NCBI GenBank assembly: GCA_005887895.1
Contig: VBPC01000275.1
Coordinates: 1-34,372, forward strand
Length of the DNA stretch: 34,372 nucleotides
Direction: 5' to 3'
From: Candidatus Rokuibacteriota bacterium
Lineage (GTDB): Bacteria > Methylomirabilota > Methylomirabilia > Rokubacteriales > CSP1-6
Under the pieces are notes generated by a model that was not told the DNA's origin, did not search any database, and saw only the letters and a program-made list of their open reading frames with translations. The position numbers were made by a program, and so were the translations under genes. The first letter of the stretch is position 1. Each line of letters begins with the position of its first letter. This document shows positions 22,228 to 30,750 of this stretch, piece after piece.

Positions 22228-23335
22228 GTGGGCGGGTGGGGACGTCGATTTCCGTCACGACCGCATCCACGCTCCGCAGCAGGTCGCGCAGGCGGTGCTC
22301 GGCGGCTTCGGCCCCGGCCCGGGCGGCGCGCTCGGCGGCGAAGAGCCGGGCGTTGTGCAGCGCGACCGCCGCCTGGTCGGCGAACGCCTCCAGCAGCCGC
22401 CGGGCGTCGCCGTCGAACACGCGACCCCGGCCGGCGGCGACGGCGAGCGCGCCGATCGGCTCGCCGCCGATCAGCAGCGGAACGGCCATGCCCGCTCGGT
22501 ACCCGGCCCGCGCGAGACCGGCCCGCATGGCCGACGGGTAGCGCAGGCGCGGATCGTTCAGCATGTCGGTCGTGATCAGCGGCGCGCGCTGCGCCACGGC
22601 AAGACCCGACCCGCCGACGCCGGCCGGCACCACCATCGGGTGGGAGAATCCCGCGGCGCCCTCGCCGGCGAACGCCATCGAGACGAGGTCGCCGGTGGCC
22701 GGCTCCAGCCGGTAGACGACGACGTCGCGGGCGCCGAGCAGGCCGATGACGTTGTCGGCGATGAGATGCGCGACCTCGCCGGGATCGAGCGGATGGGTGA
22801 GCGCCTGGCTCACCGAGGCCAGCGCCTCGGCGGTGCGCCGGCGGCGCTCGCTGTCGGCGAACAGCCGCGCGCTCTCCACCGCCAGCGCGGTCGGCGCGGC
22901 CAGCGCGCCGAGCGCCTCCAGCGTGTCGGGGTCCGGACGGCCCGGCCGGCGACTGAAGACACCGAGCACACCCGCCAGTCCGTGGCGCGCCGCCAGCGGG
23001 ACCCCGACGAACGCGCGCACCCCCTCGCGGCGCAGGAACTCCGGGGCGCGCGTGCGCGGATCGGCGGCCGGCTCGTCGACGAACGACAGCGCGCGCGCCA
23101 CCGCCACCTGGCCGACCAGTCCCTCGCCGATCGCGAAGTCGGTCCGCAGGCCGCCGTGCGCATGGGTCAGCGCGCCGGCGGCGCCCCGCAGCACGAGACG
23201 GTCGCCGGTCAGGAGCCAGATCAGGGCGAAGCCGTCGGGCACGCGCTCGGCGGCGGCCGCGGCCGCCGCGGCCAGGACGTCGGCGAGGCGGAGCGAGGTC
23301 GTGGTGGCCCGCGCCAGCTCGAGGAGCGTTGTCAT
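22228..23335 (-). pseudogene. Sensor histidine kinase, 5' part (two GAF domains), separated by deletion and frameshift
   Basis: From ATG 23335 (MTTLLELARATTTSLRLADVL) two GAF domains follow: about residues 20-160 (GLRTDFAIGEGLVGQVAVA, VRAFVGVPLAARHGLAGVLGVF) and about 180-330 (VVVYRLEPATGDLVSMAFAG, AGMAVPLLIGGEPIGALAV). A PAS domain begins at LRSVDAVVTEIDVPT. It then breaks: the next expected 35 or so residues are absent and the sequence resumes as VHPDDRER in a different frame at 22227. The GAF frame itself has no stop and runs on as nonsense through the kinase. It enters the LuxR-type regulator in frame. GAF domains sense small ligands; the ligand here is unknown. Confidence 0.72.
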
Positions 23336-23395
23336 CGCGCGTGCAGACTCACCGATGAGACGGGGTCGCGTCAAGGCCAGCCCGGGGCCCGGTGG

Positions 23396-23401
23396 TAGAC
23401 T
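23396..23401 (+). promoter_or_regulatory. Possible -10 box of the CoA-transferase operon
   Basis: TAGACT lies seven bases before the GTG start at 23408, so transcription would begin at or beside the start codon and the mRNA would be leaderless. No ribosome-binding site is present, which fits. No good -35 box is visible. The 72-base gap 23336-23407 also serves the divergent kinase. Confidence 0.3.
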
Positions 23402-23407
23402 CCACCC

Positions 23408-24598
23408 GTGGCGCTGCCCCTCGACGGACTCGTGGTCGTCGACCTCACGCAGAACGTCGCCGGACCGTTCTGCACGCAGATTCTCGGCGACATGGGCGCC
23501 GACGTCGTCAAGGTCGAGCGCCCGGGGCGCGGGGACGACGCGCGCGCGTGGGCGCCGCCCTGGTGGGGCGCCGAGAGCGCCTCGTTCATGGCGTTCAACC
23601 GCAACAAGCGCAGCCTGGGTCTCGATCTCAAGCGCGAGGGTGGTCTCGAGGTGCTGCGCCGTCTCGTCGCCCGCGCCGACGTCTTCGTCCAGAGCCTGCG
23701 GGCCGGCGCCATCGCCGAGCTGGGGCTCGACGCCCCGGCCGCGCGCGCGCTCAACCCGCGTCTCGTCTACTGCTCGATCACGGCCTATGGCACGCGCGGG
23801 CCGCTGGCGGCGCTGCCGGGCTACGATCCGCTCATGCAGGCCTACGGCGGCCTCATGTCGGTCAACGGCCATCCGGGCGCCGAGCCGGCCCGGGTCGGGA
23901 CGTCGATCGTCGACATGGGCACCGGCATGTGGGCGGCGCTCGGCATCCTGGCGGGGCTACGCCAGCGCGAGGCCACCGGTCGCGGGGTCGAGGTGACCAC
24001 GGCGCTGTTCGAGACGACGCTGATGTGGGTCTCGTATCACGCAATGGGCTATCTCGGCGGCGGCGAGGTGCCGCAGCCCCAGGGCTCGGGCACCGCGATG
24101 ATCGCGCCCTACCAGGCGTTCCCCACCGCCGACGGCTACGCGATGATCGGCGCCGCCTCCGACGCGCTGTTCGCACGGCTGGCGGCGGCGCTGGACGCGC
24201 CCGAGCTGACGCGCGATCCACGCTTCGCCGATAATCCAGGGCGCGTCACCCATCGTGCCGCGCTGGTCGAGGCCCTCGCCGCCCACACGCGCGCGCACAA
24301 GACGGCCGACCTGCTGGAACGGCTCCGGGCGGCCGGCGTGCCGAGCGCGCCGATCCTCACCGTCGATCAGGTCGTGCACGAGCCGCAGACGCAGGCGAGC
24401 GGCATGCTGGTCGGCGCCGATCATCCCCGGCTGCCCGACTACCGCTCGATCGGCCTGCCGATCCAGTGGGACGGCCGGCGCCCGGGCGTGCGTCGCGTCC
24501 CGCCGCTGCTCGGCGAGCACAGCGCCGACGTCCTCACCTGGCTCGGCTACACCCTCGACGACGTCCGCACCCTCAAGTCCCAGGGCCTGGTCCAATGA
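23408..24598 (+). CDS. Family III (CaiB/BaiF-type) CoA-transferase
   Basis: Transfers CoA between carboxylic acids through an aspartyl-CoA thioester. The 396-residue length is normal. Conserved parts are VALPLDGLVVVDLTQNVAGPFCTQILGDMGADVVKVERPGRGD at the N-terminus, then RNKRSLGLDLK, ADVFVQSLRAGAIAELGLD and YCSITAYGTRGP. The catalytic Asp is expected in the GYDPLMQAYGGLMSVNG segment. The start is GTG 23408. It heads a run with enoyl-CoA hydratase, acyl-CoA dehydrogenase and a MaoC-like gene, so it probably activates an organic acid for CoA-based breakdown. The acid is not identifiable. Confidence 0.88.
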   Translation: MALPLDGLVVVDLTQNVAGPFCTQILGDMGADVVKVERPGRGDDARAWAPPWWGAESASFMAFNRNKRSLGLDLKREGGLEVLRRLVARADVFVQSLRAGAIAELGLDAPAARALNPRLVYCSITAYGTRGPLAALPGYDPLMQAYGGLMSVNGHPGAEPARVGTSIVDMGTGMWAALGILAGLRQREATGRGVEVTTALFETTLMWVSYHAMGYLGGGEVPQPQGSGTAMIAPYQAFPTADGYAMIGAASDALFARLAAALDAPELTRDPRFADNPGRVTHRAALVEALAAHTRAHKTADLLERLRAAGVPSAPILTVDQVVHEPQTQASGMLVGADHPRLPDYRSIGLPIQWDGRRPGVRRVPPLLGEHSADVLTWLGYTLDDVRTLKSQGLVQ

Positions 24599-24619
24599 CC
24601 GCGATTCCGCCATACAACA

Positions 24620-25411
24620 ATGCCTGAGTATCGCCACCTCCTCCTCGAGCGCTCGGACGATCGCCACGTCGTCACCGTCACGCTCAACCGTCCGGAGCAG
24701 CACAACGCCATGAACACCGCGATGGGGCACGATCTGCTCGCCTGCTTCACGGCGCTGGCGGCCGACGCCGACGTCCGCGCCGTGGTCTTCACCGGCGCCG
24801 GTGACAAGGCGTTCTGCGCCGGCGGGGATCTGAAGGAGCGCAACGGGATGACCGACGAGCAGTGGCGGGCGCAGCACGTGATCTTCGAGCAGGGCGCGCT
24901 GCGGCTGCTGCGCTGCCCGGTGCCGGTCATCGCGGCCGTCGAGGGCTGGGCACTCGCCGGCGGCTGCGAGCTGGCCATCCTGTCCGACTTCATCGTGGCG
25001 AGCGAGACGGCGGTCTTCGGAGTGCCGGAGACGACGCTCGGCATCTTTCCCGGCATCGGAGGCACGCAGCTGCTGCCGAGGATCCTCGGCGCCCCGCTCG
25101 CCAAGGAGCTGATCTTCACGGGCCGTCGGATGAAAGCCGAGGAAGCCAGGGCGGCCGGTCTCGTCAACCACCTCGTGCCTGCCGGCCACGCGAAGGCCAA
25201 GGCCGGCGAGATCGCGGCCACGATCGCCCGCAACGGCCCGATCGCCGTGCGCCAGGCCAAGAAGGCGATCGCCTACGGCAGCGAGACCGACCTCGAGACG
25301 GCCATGATCCTGGCCATCGAAGCCTACAATGCGACCGTGGTGACCGAGGACCGGCTGGAGGGTGTGCGCGCGTTCAACGAGAAGCGCCGGCCCGAGTTCA
25401 AGGGCCACTGA
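24620..25411 (+). CDS. Enoyl-CoA hydratase
   Basis: Crotonase-family hydratase of 263 residues. Both catalytic Glu positions are present: LAGGCELAILSD and GVPETTLGIFPGIGGTQLLPR. The oxyanion-hole segment is AGDKAFCAGGDLKERNG. This contrasts with the paralogue at 6540, which lacks the first Glu. ATG 24620 lies 21 bases after the CoA-transferase stop and 12 bases separate its end from the acyl-CoA dehydrogenase, so the three genes should form one operon. It would hydrate the double bond made by the dehydrogenase. Confidence 0.9.
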   Translation: MPEYRHLLLERSDDRHVVTVTLNRPEQHNAMNTAMGHDLLACFTALAADADVRAVVFTGAGDKAFCAGGDLKERNGMTDEQWRAQHVIFEQGALRLLRCPVPVIAAVEGWALAGGCELAILSDFIVASETAVFGVPETTLGIFPGIGGTQLLPRILGAPLAKELIFTGRRMKAEEARAAGLVNHLVPAGHAKAKAGEIAATIARNGPIAVRQAKKAIAYGSETDLETAMILAIEAYNATVVTEDRLEGVRAFNEKRRPEFKGH

Positions 25412-25423
25412 CGAGAGGACCCC

Positions 25424-26590
25424 ATGGCGGCGATTTCCCTGGCTCTCACCGACGAGCAGCGCGCGCTCAAGGCCGGCGTGGCCGAGATCTGCAAGCGCTA
25501 TCCGGGCGAGTACTGGCGCGAGCTGGACGCCAAGCGCGAGTATCCCGAGGCGTTCGTCAACGAGCTGACGCGGACCGGCTACCTCGCCTGCCTGATCCCG
25601 CACGAGTACGGCGGCGCCGGCCTCGGCCTGCGCGAGGGCGGCCTGATCCTGGAGACGATCCACGCCAACGGCGGCAGCGCCTCGGCCTGTCACGCGCAGA
25701 TGTACATCATGGGCACCGTGCTGCGCCACGGCAGCGAGGCGCAGAAGCAGCAGTACCTGCCGAAGATCGCCAGCGGCGACCTGCGGCTGCAGGCCTTCGG
25801 CGTGACCGAGCCCGACGCCGGCTCGGACACCACCCAGTTGAAGACCACCGCGGTGCGGAAGGGCGACGCGTACGTGGTCAATGGACGGAAGATGTTCATC
25901 TCGCGCGCGCTGCAGTCGGACCTCATGCTGCTGCTGGCCCGCACCACGCCGGCCGAGCAGGTGAAGCGCCGCACCGACGGCCTCAGCGTCTTCCTGATCG
26001 ACATCCGCAACCTCAAGGGCCTCGAGATCCGGCCGCTGCGCATGATGATGAATCACTCGACCAACGCGCTGTTCTTCGACGATATGGAGATTCCCGCCGC
26101 CAGCCTGATCGGCGCGGAAGGCCAGGGCTTCCAGTACATCCTCTCCGGCATGAATGCCGAGCGGATCCTCGTCGCCTCGGAATCGATCGGCGACGGGCGC
26201 TGGTTCACCGACAAGGCGGTGGCCTACGGGAGCCAGCGGGTGATCTTCGGCAAGCCGATCGGGATGAACCAGGGCGTGCAGTTCCCCATCGCGCGCGCCT
26301 ACGCCAACGTCGAGGCCGCCGCGCTGATGCGCGACAAGGCCGCCGCGCTGTTCGACGCCGGCGAGCCGTGCGGCGCCGAGGCCAACATGGCCAAGCTGCT
26401 GGCCGCCGACGCGGCCTGGGAGGCCGGCAACGCCTGCATCGACTGCCACGGCGGCTACGGCTACGCCGAGGAGTACGACGTCGAGCGCAAATTCCGCGAG
26501 TGCCGGCTCTACAAGACGGCCCCCGTCAACAACAACCTCGTGCTGGCCTACCTCGGCGAGCACGTGCTGGGGATGCCCCGCTCCTACTGA
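25424..26590 (+). CDS. Acyl-CoA dehydrogenase
   Basis: FAD enzyme that introduces an alpha-beta double bond into acyl-CoA, passing electrons to ETF. Length 388 is typical. The FAD/substrate segment is FGVTEPDAGSDTTQLKTTA with GDAYVVNGRKMFIS, followed by GMNAERILVASESIGDGRW and the C-terminal block CHGGYGYAEEYDVERKFRECR. After that the usual EGT sequence is replaced by YKTAPVNNNL, a feature of some short-chain or unusual members, so substrate range is open. The start ATG 25424 has GAGAGGA upstream. It sits between the hydratase and a broken MaoC gene. Confidence 0.9.
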   Translation: MAAISLALTDEQRALKAGVAEICKRYPGEYWRELDAKREYPEAFVNELTRTGYLACLIPHEYGGAGLGLREGGLILETIHANGGSASACHAQMYIMGTVLRHGSEAQKQQYLPKIASGDLRLQAFGVTEPDAGSDTTQLKTTAVRKGDAYVVNGRKMFISRALQSDLMLLLARTTPAEQVKRRTDGLSVFLIDIRNLKGLEIRPLRMMMNHSTNALFFDDMEIPAASLIGAEGQGFQYILSGMNAERILVASESIGDGRWFTDKAVAYGSQRVIFGKPIGMNQGVQFPIARAYANVEAAALMRDKAAALFDAGEPCGAEANMAKLLAADAAWEAGNACIDCHGGYGYAEEYDVERKFRECRLYKTAPVNNNLVLAYLGEHVLGMPRSY

Positions 26591-26601
26591 GCCCGCTCCT
26601 C

Positions 26602-26935
26602 ATGCCGCTCTACTTCGAGGACTTTCCGGTCGGCGACGTGCGCGAGTCCGCGCCCCGCACGGTGACCCACGAGGAGATGCTCGCCTTCGCCCGCGAGTAC
26701 GACCCGCAGCCGTTCCACCTCGACGAGGCGGCCGCGAAGGGAACGATCTACGGCGGGCTGATCGCCAGCGGCTGGCTGACCGTGGCGATCATGATGCGGC
26801 TGCTGTGGGACACGTCCCTCGCGCAGCAAGCCCGACCGCGGCGTGCTGCGCACCTTCACCGAGGTCCTGAACCAGCACGGCGAGATCGTCATGACCCTGC
26901 GCGGCCTGGGAATGTTCGGTCGGCGGCGCCGCTGA
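26602..26935 (+). pseudogene. MaoC-like hydratase, broken by internal deletion and frameshift
   Basis: The first frame encodes a good MaoC N-terminus ([60 protein letters not shown]) with the Asp-x4-His active-site pattern (YDPQPFHLD). After DTSLAQ the reading frame becomes nonsense. The typical C-terminus reappears one frame over as [27 protein letters not shown] and ends at TGA 26933. Compared with a normal length near 150 residues about 40 residues are missing at the junction (about 26820-26827). MaoC enzymes hydrate enoyl-CoA, which fits this operon. Either the gene is inactivated or the assembly is wrong here. Confidence 0.72.
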
Positions 26936-26950
26936 GCGGGTCCGACCGAG

Positions 26951-29900
26951 TCAGGACTCCGTGGCCAGAGCGACGCCGGCCGAGCGGGCGACCTCCGCGG
27001 TGCGGTCCGCCCAGGCCGGAGCGCCGACCTCGCGGAAGCGCGCGTACGCGGCGGCGAGGTGGCGCGCCACGCTCTCGCGCTCGCCCCGCCGCCCCACGAC
27101 TTCGGCCAGCGCGAGGTGCACGCGGCCCTCGGCGTAGCGCGCGCCGGCTTCCTCGCTGAGTGCGAGCGCGTCGGCCAGCAGGCGCTCGGCCTCGGCGACG
27201 TCGCCGCGCTCGACGGCCAGCGCCGCCTTGACGGCGCGCGCCGTCACCTGCGCGGGCGCGAAGCGAACGCCGCGCACGACCTCCAGGCCGCGTATCACCA
27301 GCGCGGTCGCCTGCTCGCGCTCGCCTCGCAGCAGCCGCGCCTGGGCCTGGTAGAACGTGAGCCAGCCCTCGAACTGCGGGAAATGCATGCGGGCCCACGT
27401 CGCCGTCCCGCTCTCGAGCGACGGCAGCGCGGCGTCGGCGTCGCCCTTCTCGACGTACGCGATGCCCAGCACGCTCTCGGCCAGCGCGCGGCTCATCTCG
27501 TCGGGCGCGAGCGCGAGGGCGCGGCGGCAGGCCTCGACGGCCGTCGTCCAGTCGCCGCGCAGGGCGCGGGCCCAGCCGCCGGCCCATGCCGAGTAGCTGG
27601 CCAGCCGCGCGTCGCCGAGCCGATCAGCGATGCTCCCCACCCAGGCCGCCGAGTCGAGCGCGTCGTCGAAGCGGCCAAGCTCGAGGTAGTTGAGCGCGCG
27701 CATCCAGTGGGTCATCCCCAGCCACCAGCGGTCGCCGCTCTTGTCCAGCAGCAGGATGGCCTGGCGGCCGTGCTCGACACCGCGACGGAAGTCGCCCGAC
27801 CAGAACGACTCGCGCGTGAGCGTGTAGTGGGCGCGGCCGGCGGTGACCGAATCGCCGCTGCGCTCGGCCTCGGCCAGCGACCGCTCGCCGTGGGCGATGG
27901 CCTGCGCCGTCTCGCCGAGCATGCCGCGCACGGCGGCCAGACGGAAGTGCAGCTGCGCGATCAGCGAGGCGTCGCCGTGACGCTCGTAGGCCGCCTCGCG
28001 CGCGTCCAGGTCCTCGGCGACCTCGGTGAGCTGGCCGAGCAGGAACTGGGCCTGGGCGCGCTCGAGCGCGAGCTCGAGCGTCAGCCGCTCGCCGGCGTCG
28101 CCCAGCCGGGCGGCGTGCTCCTCGGCTTCTCGCAGGGCGGCCACCGCCTCGGCGTTGGCATAGGCCGCCATCGCCCGCGCGGCCACGCGGCGCAACGCCT
28201 CCACGGCCTTGTCGGCGCGCGTGGTGCGCGTCCAGTGGTAGGCCAGCCGCTCCCAGGCGCGCTCGACGCCGGCGGACTCTGCCTCGAGCGCGCGGGCGGC
28301 CGCCTCGTGCAGCGTCTGGCGCGGCGCGCTGAGGAGGCTGTCGTAGGCGACCTCCTGGATGAGCGCGTGGTTGAACGCGTAGACGGGCTCGGCGCCGCCA
28401 GCCAGCTCGTGAACGAAGTCCAGCCGCGTGAGCTCGGCCAGGTGGGCGGCCACCGAGCCGGGGCCGTCCCAGATCGACTCCAGCAACGGGCGCGCGAACT
28501 CGCGCCCGAGCACGGCCGCCGTCTGCAGGAGACGCTTCTGGGCGTCGGGCAGCCGGTCGATACGCGCGGAGAGCACCGCTCGCAGCGAGTCGGGGACGCT
28601 CGGCGCCTGCGCCAGGTCCCCCTGCTCGGCCACCGCACGCGCCAGTTCCTCGAGGAAGAGCGGGTTGCCGTCGGCCCGGTCGAGGATGGCGCGCACGAGC
28701 GACTCCGGCAGCTGCGTGCGGGCGACGACGTCGCCCACCAGCGTGAGGCTCTCGTCCTCGCTCAGCGGCGGCAGCACGATGGACGTCACGCACTCCGGTG
28801 TGCCCCAGCGCGGCCGCCAGTCCGGCCGGTGGGTGGCGATCAGCAGCACCGGCGCGTCCTCCAGGTCGTCGACGAGCCGCGTGAGGTACTGGTCGGACGC
28901 CGCGTCGACCCAGTGCAGGTCCTCGACGACGATCAGCAGCGGCCGCCGGCGGCTGGCCTCGAGCAGCATGAGACGCAGCGTGTCCAGCGTGCGCTCGCGC
29001 ACGCTCTCCAGCGGCGCGTCGTCGAGCGCGGCGAGGCCGTCCTTGATGCCGAGCAGCTGCAGCAGCAGCGGCGCGCGCTCCTCGGCGTCCAGCCCCAGCG
29101 CCTGCAGCGTCGTGCGCGTCTTGGCCGCCACCGTGTCCGGCGGGTCGCGCTCCTCGATGCCGCACTGGCCGCGCACGAGATCGAGGATCGGCAGGTAGGG
29201 AATCGCCGTGCCGTACGAGCGGCAGCGCGCCTCCAGCGTCGTCACCTCGACGCCGCCGAGCGAGCGCCGGAACTCGTAGAGCAGCCGCGACTTGCCGCTG
29301 CCGGCGTCGCCGATGACGCTCACCAGGCGGCCGCCCCCGGACTGCGCCTCGGCCAGCAGCTCGCCGAGCCGGCGCAGCTCGCTCTCGCGCCCCACGAAGC
29401 GCCCGAACGCGCGCTCGGCGGCGTGCTCGAAGGCCGACTGCCGCGGCGCCACGCCGACGACCTTGTAGGCGGTGACCGGATCGCTCTTGCCCTTGACGGT
29501 GAGCGCACCGGCCGGCAGCAGCCGCAACTCGCCCCGCACCAGACGCGCGGTGGCCTCGGAGATCAGGATCTCGCCGGGCGCGGCGGCCTGCTGCAGCCGG
29601 GCGGCGACGTTGGTCGTGTCGCCGACGGCGGTGTAGTCCATGCGCAGGTTGTCGCCGATGGAGCCGACCACGACGAGGCCCGTGTTGAGTCCCATGCGCA
29701 CGGCCAGCTCGGCGCCCGGCCCGAGGCCGGCGTACGAGCTGCGATCCTTCAGCGCACGGCGGATCTTGAAGGCGGCCACGGCCGCGCGGCGGGCGTCGTC
29801 CTCGTGGGCCAGCGGCGCGCCGAACAGCGCCATGAAGCCGTCGCCGAGGAACTGGTTGATCGTGCCCTCGTAGCGATGCACCTCGGCCAGCGCCAGCTCG

Positions 29901-30166
29901 AAGAAGCCGTTGAGGAGCGCGTGCATGCGCTCCGGCCCCACCCGCTCCGCCAGGGGGGTGGAGTTGGCGAGGTCGCAGAAGAGCACCGTCACCTGCTTGC
30001 GCTCGCCCTCCAGCGCCGCGCGCGAGGTGAGGATGCGCTCGGCCAGGTGCTTGGGTGTGTAGGCGACCGGCGAGGCAAACTCGCTGCGGCCGCGCAGGTC
30101 ACGCCCACACTCCAGGCAGAACTTGGCGGAGTCGGGGAGCTCCGTCGAGCAGTTGGGGCACTGCAT
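26951..30166 (-). CDS. Zinc-ribbon, class III nucleotide cyclase, AAA ATPase and TPR signalling protein
   Basis: A 1071-residue cytoplasmic regulator. Residues 1-25 form a zinc ribbon (CPNC and CLEC). About 50-240 is a class III cyclase domain with both metal Asp (LFCDLANST, FLGDGFMALFG) and the Asn/Arg pair (TTNVAARL). The usual substrate-selecting Lys is replaced by Gln in TINQFLGDG, as in many AAA-linked homologues, so activity or base choice is uncertain. About 260-560 is an AAA domain, with Walker A GDAGSGKSRL and Walker B LLIVVEDLHWVD. The last 500 residues are Ala/Leu-rich helical repeats of TPR type. It starts 16 bases after the Dps stop on the same strand, without a clear ribosome-binding site. 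Its 3' end meets the MaoC remnant head-on. Confidence 0.88.
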   Translation of the reverse strand: MQCPNCSTELPDSAKFCLECGRDLRGRSEFASPVAYTPKHLAERILTSRAALEGERKQVTVLFCDLANSTPLAERVGPERMHALLNGFFELALAEVHRYEGTINQFLGDGFMALFGAPLAHEDDARRAAVAAFKIRRALKDRSSYAGLGPGAELAVRMGLNTGLVVVGSIGDNLRMDYTAVGDTTNVAARLQQAAAPGEILISEATARLVRGELRLLPAGALTVKGKSDPVTAYKVVGVAPRQSAFEHAAERAFGRFVGRESELRRLGELLAEAQSGGGRLVSVIGDAGSGKSRLLYEFRRSLGGVEVTTLEARCRSYGTAIPYLPILDLVRGQCGIEERDPPDTVAAKTRTTLQALGLDAEERAPLLLQLLGIKDGLAALDDAPLESVRERTLDTLRLMLLEASRRRPLLIVVEDLHWVDAASDQYLTRLVDDLEDAPVLLIATHRPDWRPRWGTPECVTSIVLPPLSEDESLTLVGDVVARTQLPESLVRAILDRADGNPLFLEELARAVAEQGDLAQAPSVPDSLRAVLSARIDRLPDAQKRLLQTAAVLGREFARPLLESIWDGPGSVAAHLAELTRLDFVHELAGGAEPVYAFNHALIQEVAYDSLLSAPRQTLHEAAARALEAESAGVERAWERLAYHWTRTTRADKAVEALRRVAARAMAAYANAEAVAALREAEEHAARLGDAGERLTLELALERAQAQFLLGQLTEVAEDLDAREAAYERHGDASLIAQLHFRLAAVRGMLGETAQAIAHGERSLAEAERSGDSVTAGRAHYTLTRESFWSGDFRRGVEHGRQAILLLDKSGDRWWLGMTHWMRALNYLELGRFDDALDSAAWVGSIADRLGDARLASYSAWAGGWARALRGDWTTAVEACRRALALAPDEMSRALAESVLGIAYVEKGDADAALPSLESGTATWARMHFPQFEGWLTFYQAQARLLRGEREQATALVIRGLEVVRGVRFAPAQVTARAVKAALAVERGDVAEAERLLADALALSEEAGARYAEGRVHLALAEVVGRRGERESVARHLAAAYARFREVGAPAWADRTAEVARSAGVALATES

Positions 30167-30182
30167 CGCGCTGCCGGCCGCG

Positions 30183-30656
30183 TCAGCCGAGGAACGCCCT
30201 CAGCATCCAGGCCGATTTTTCGTGTTGCTCGAGCAGGCCGGTCAGGAAGTCGGCCGTCCCCACGTCCCTGAGCTTGTCGCTCACGGTGTCGACGTCGGCG
30301 CGCAGCGTGCGCGCCAGCGCCTCGTGATCGGCCAGCAGCCCGGCCAGCATCTCGCGGGCGGCGGGCACCACGCCCGGCTCCTCGCCGAGCCGCGCGCTCT
30401 TGCGGAACTCCTCGAGGGTGCCGGCGGCCCGGCCGCCCAGAGCGCGCACCCGCTCGGCCACCTCGTCGACGATGTCGTCGAGGGCCTCGTACTGCGCCTC
30501 GAAGAACTTGTGGAGATCGTTGAACTGCAGCCCGGTGACGTTCCAATGGTAGTTGCGGGTCTTGGTGTAGAGCAGGTACTCGTCGGCCAGGAGCGTATTG
30601 AGGATCGCGATCACGCCCTGCCGCTCGGCGTCGCGGAGCCCGATGTTGGGAGTCAT
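30183..30656 (-). CDS. dps: Dps-family ferritin-like protein
   Basis: DNA-protecting, iron-storing protein of starved cells, 157 residues. The diagnostic block is LYTKTRNYHWNVTGLQFNDLHKFFEAQYEALDDIVDEVAERVRALGG, with the inter-subunit ferroxidase ligands His, His, Asp and Glu. The end is helical (TADFLTGLLEQHEKSAWMLRAFLG), typical of the family. ATG 30656 gives the usual length; longer frames upstream are not supported. A GGAGG about 15 bases upstream is rather far. It is divergent from the HMG-CoA lyase-like gene and probably cotranscribed with the cyclase. Expression under oxidative or starvation stress is usual in the family. Confidence 0.9.
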   Translation of the reverse strand: MTPNIGLRDAERQGVIAILNTLLADEYLLYTKTRNYHWNVTGLQFNDLHKFFEAQYEALDDIVDEVAERVRALGGRAAGTLEEFRKSARLGEEPGVVPAAREMLAGLLADHEALARTLRADVDTVSDKLRDVGTADFLTGLLEQHEKSAWMLRAFLG

Positions 30657-30722
30657 GTCGTGTGTATGGCCTCCGTGTGGTTGAGATGGCCCGCCGTCGG
30701 CGAAGGGTTCCGGCCGCCGTGC

Positions 30723-30728
30723 TAGAGT
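30723..30728 (+). promoter_or_regulatory. Possible -10 box of the HMG-CoA lyase-like gene
   Basis: TAGAGT inside GCTAGAGTG lies 22 bases before ATG 30751, with the ribosome-binding site GGGAGG at 30739-30744 between them. The same GCTAGA context occurs at the Liv promoter (9643-9650). No clear -35 box. Confidence 0.3.
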
Positions 30729-30750
30729 GAGCCCGCCAGGGAGGATTATC

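Noticed and set aside
20360..23872. A single 1170-residue protein on the minus strand
   Set aside because: It joins real GAF domains and the real LuxR regulator through an out-of-frame Arg-rich stretch opposite the true kinase frame, an effect of high GC and a frameshift.
30727..30750. GTG 30727 as start of the HMG-CoA lyase-like gene
   Set aside because: It overlaps the likely -10 region and would place the ribosome-binding site GGGAGG inside the gene; ATG 30751 fits the family start.
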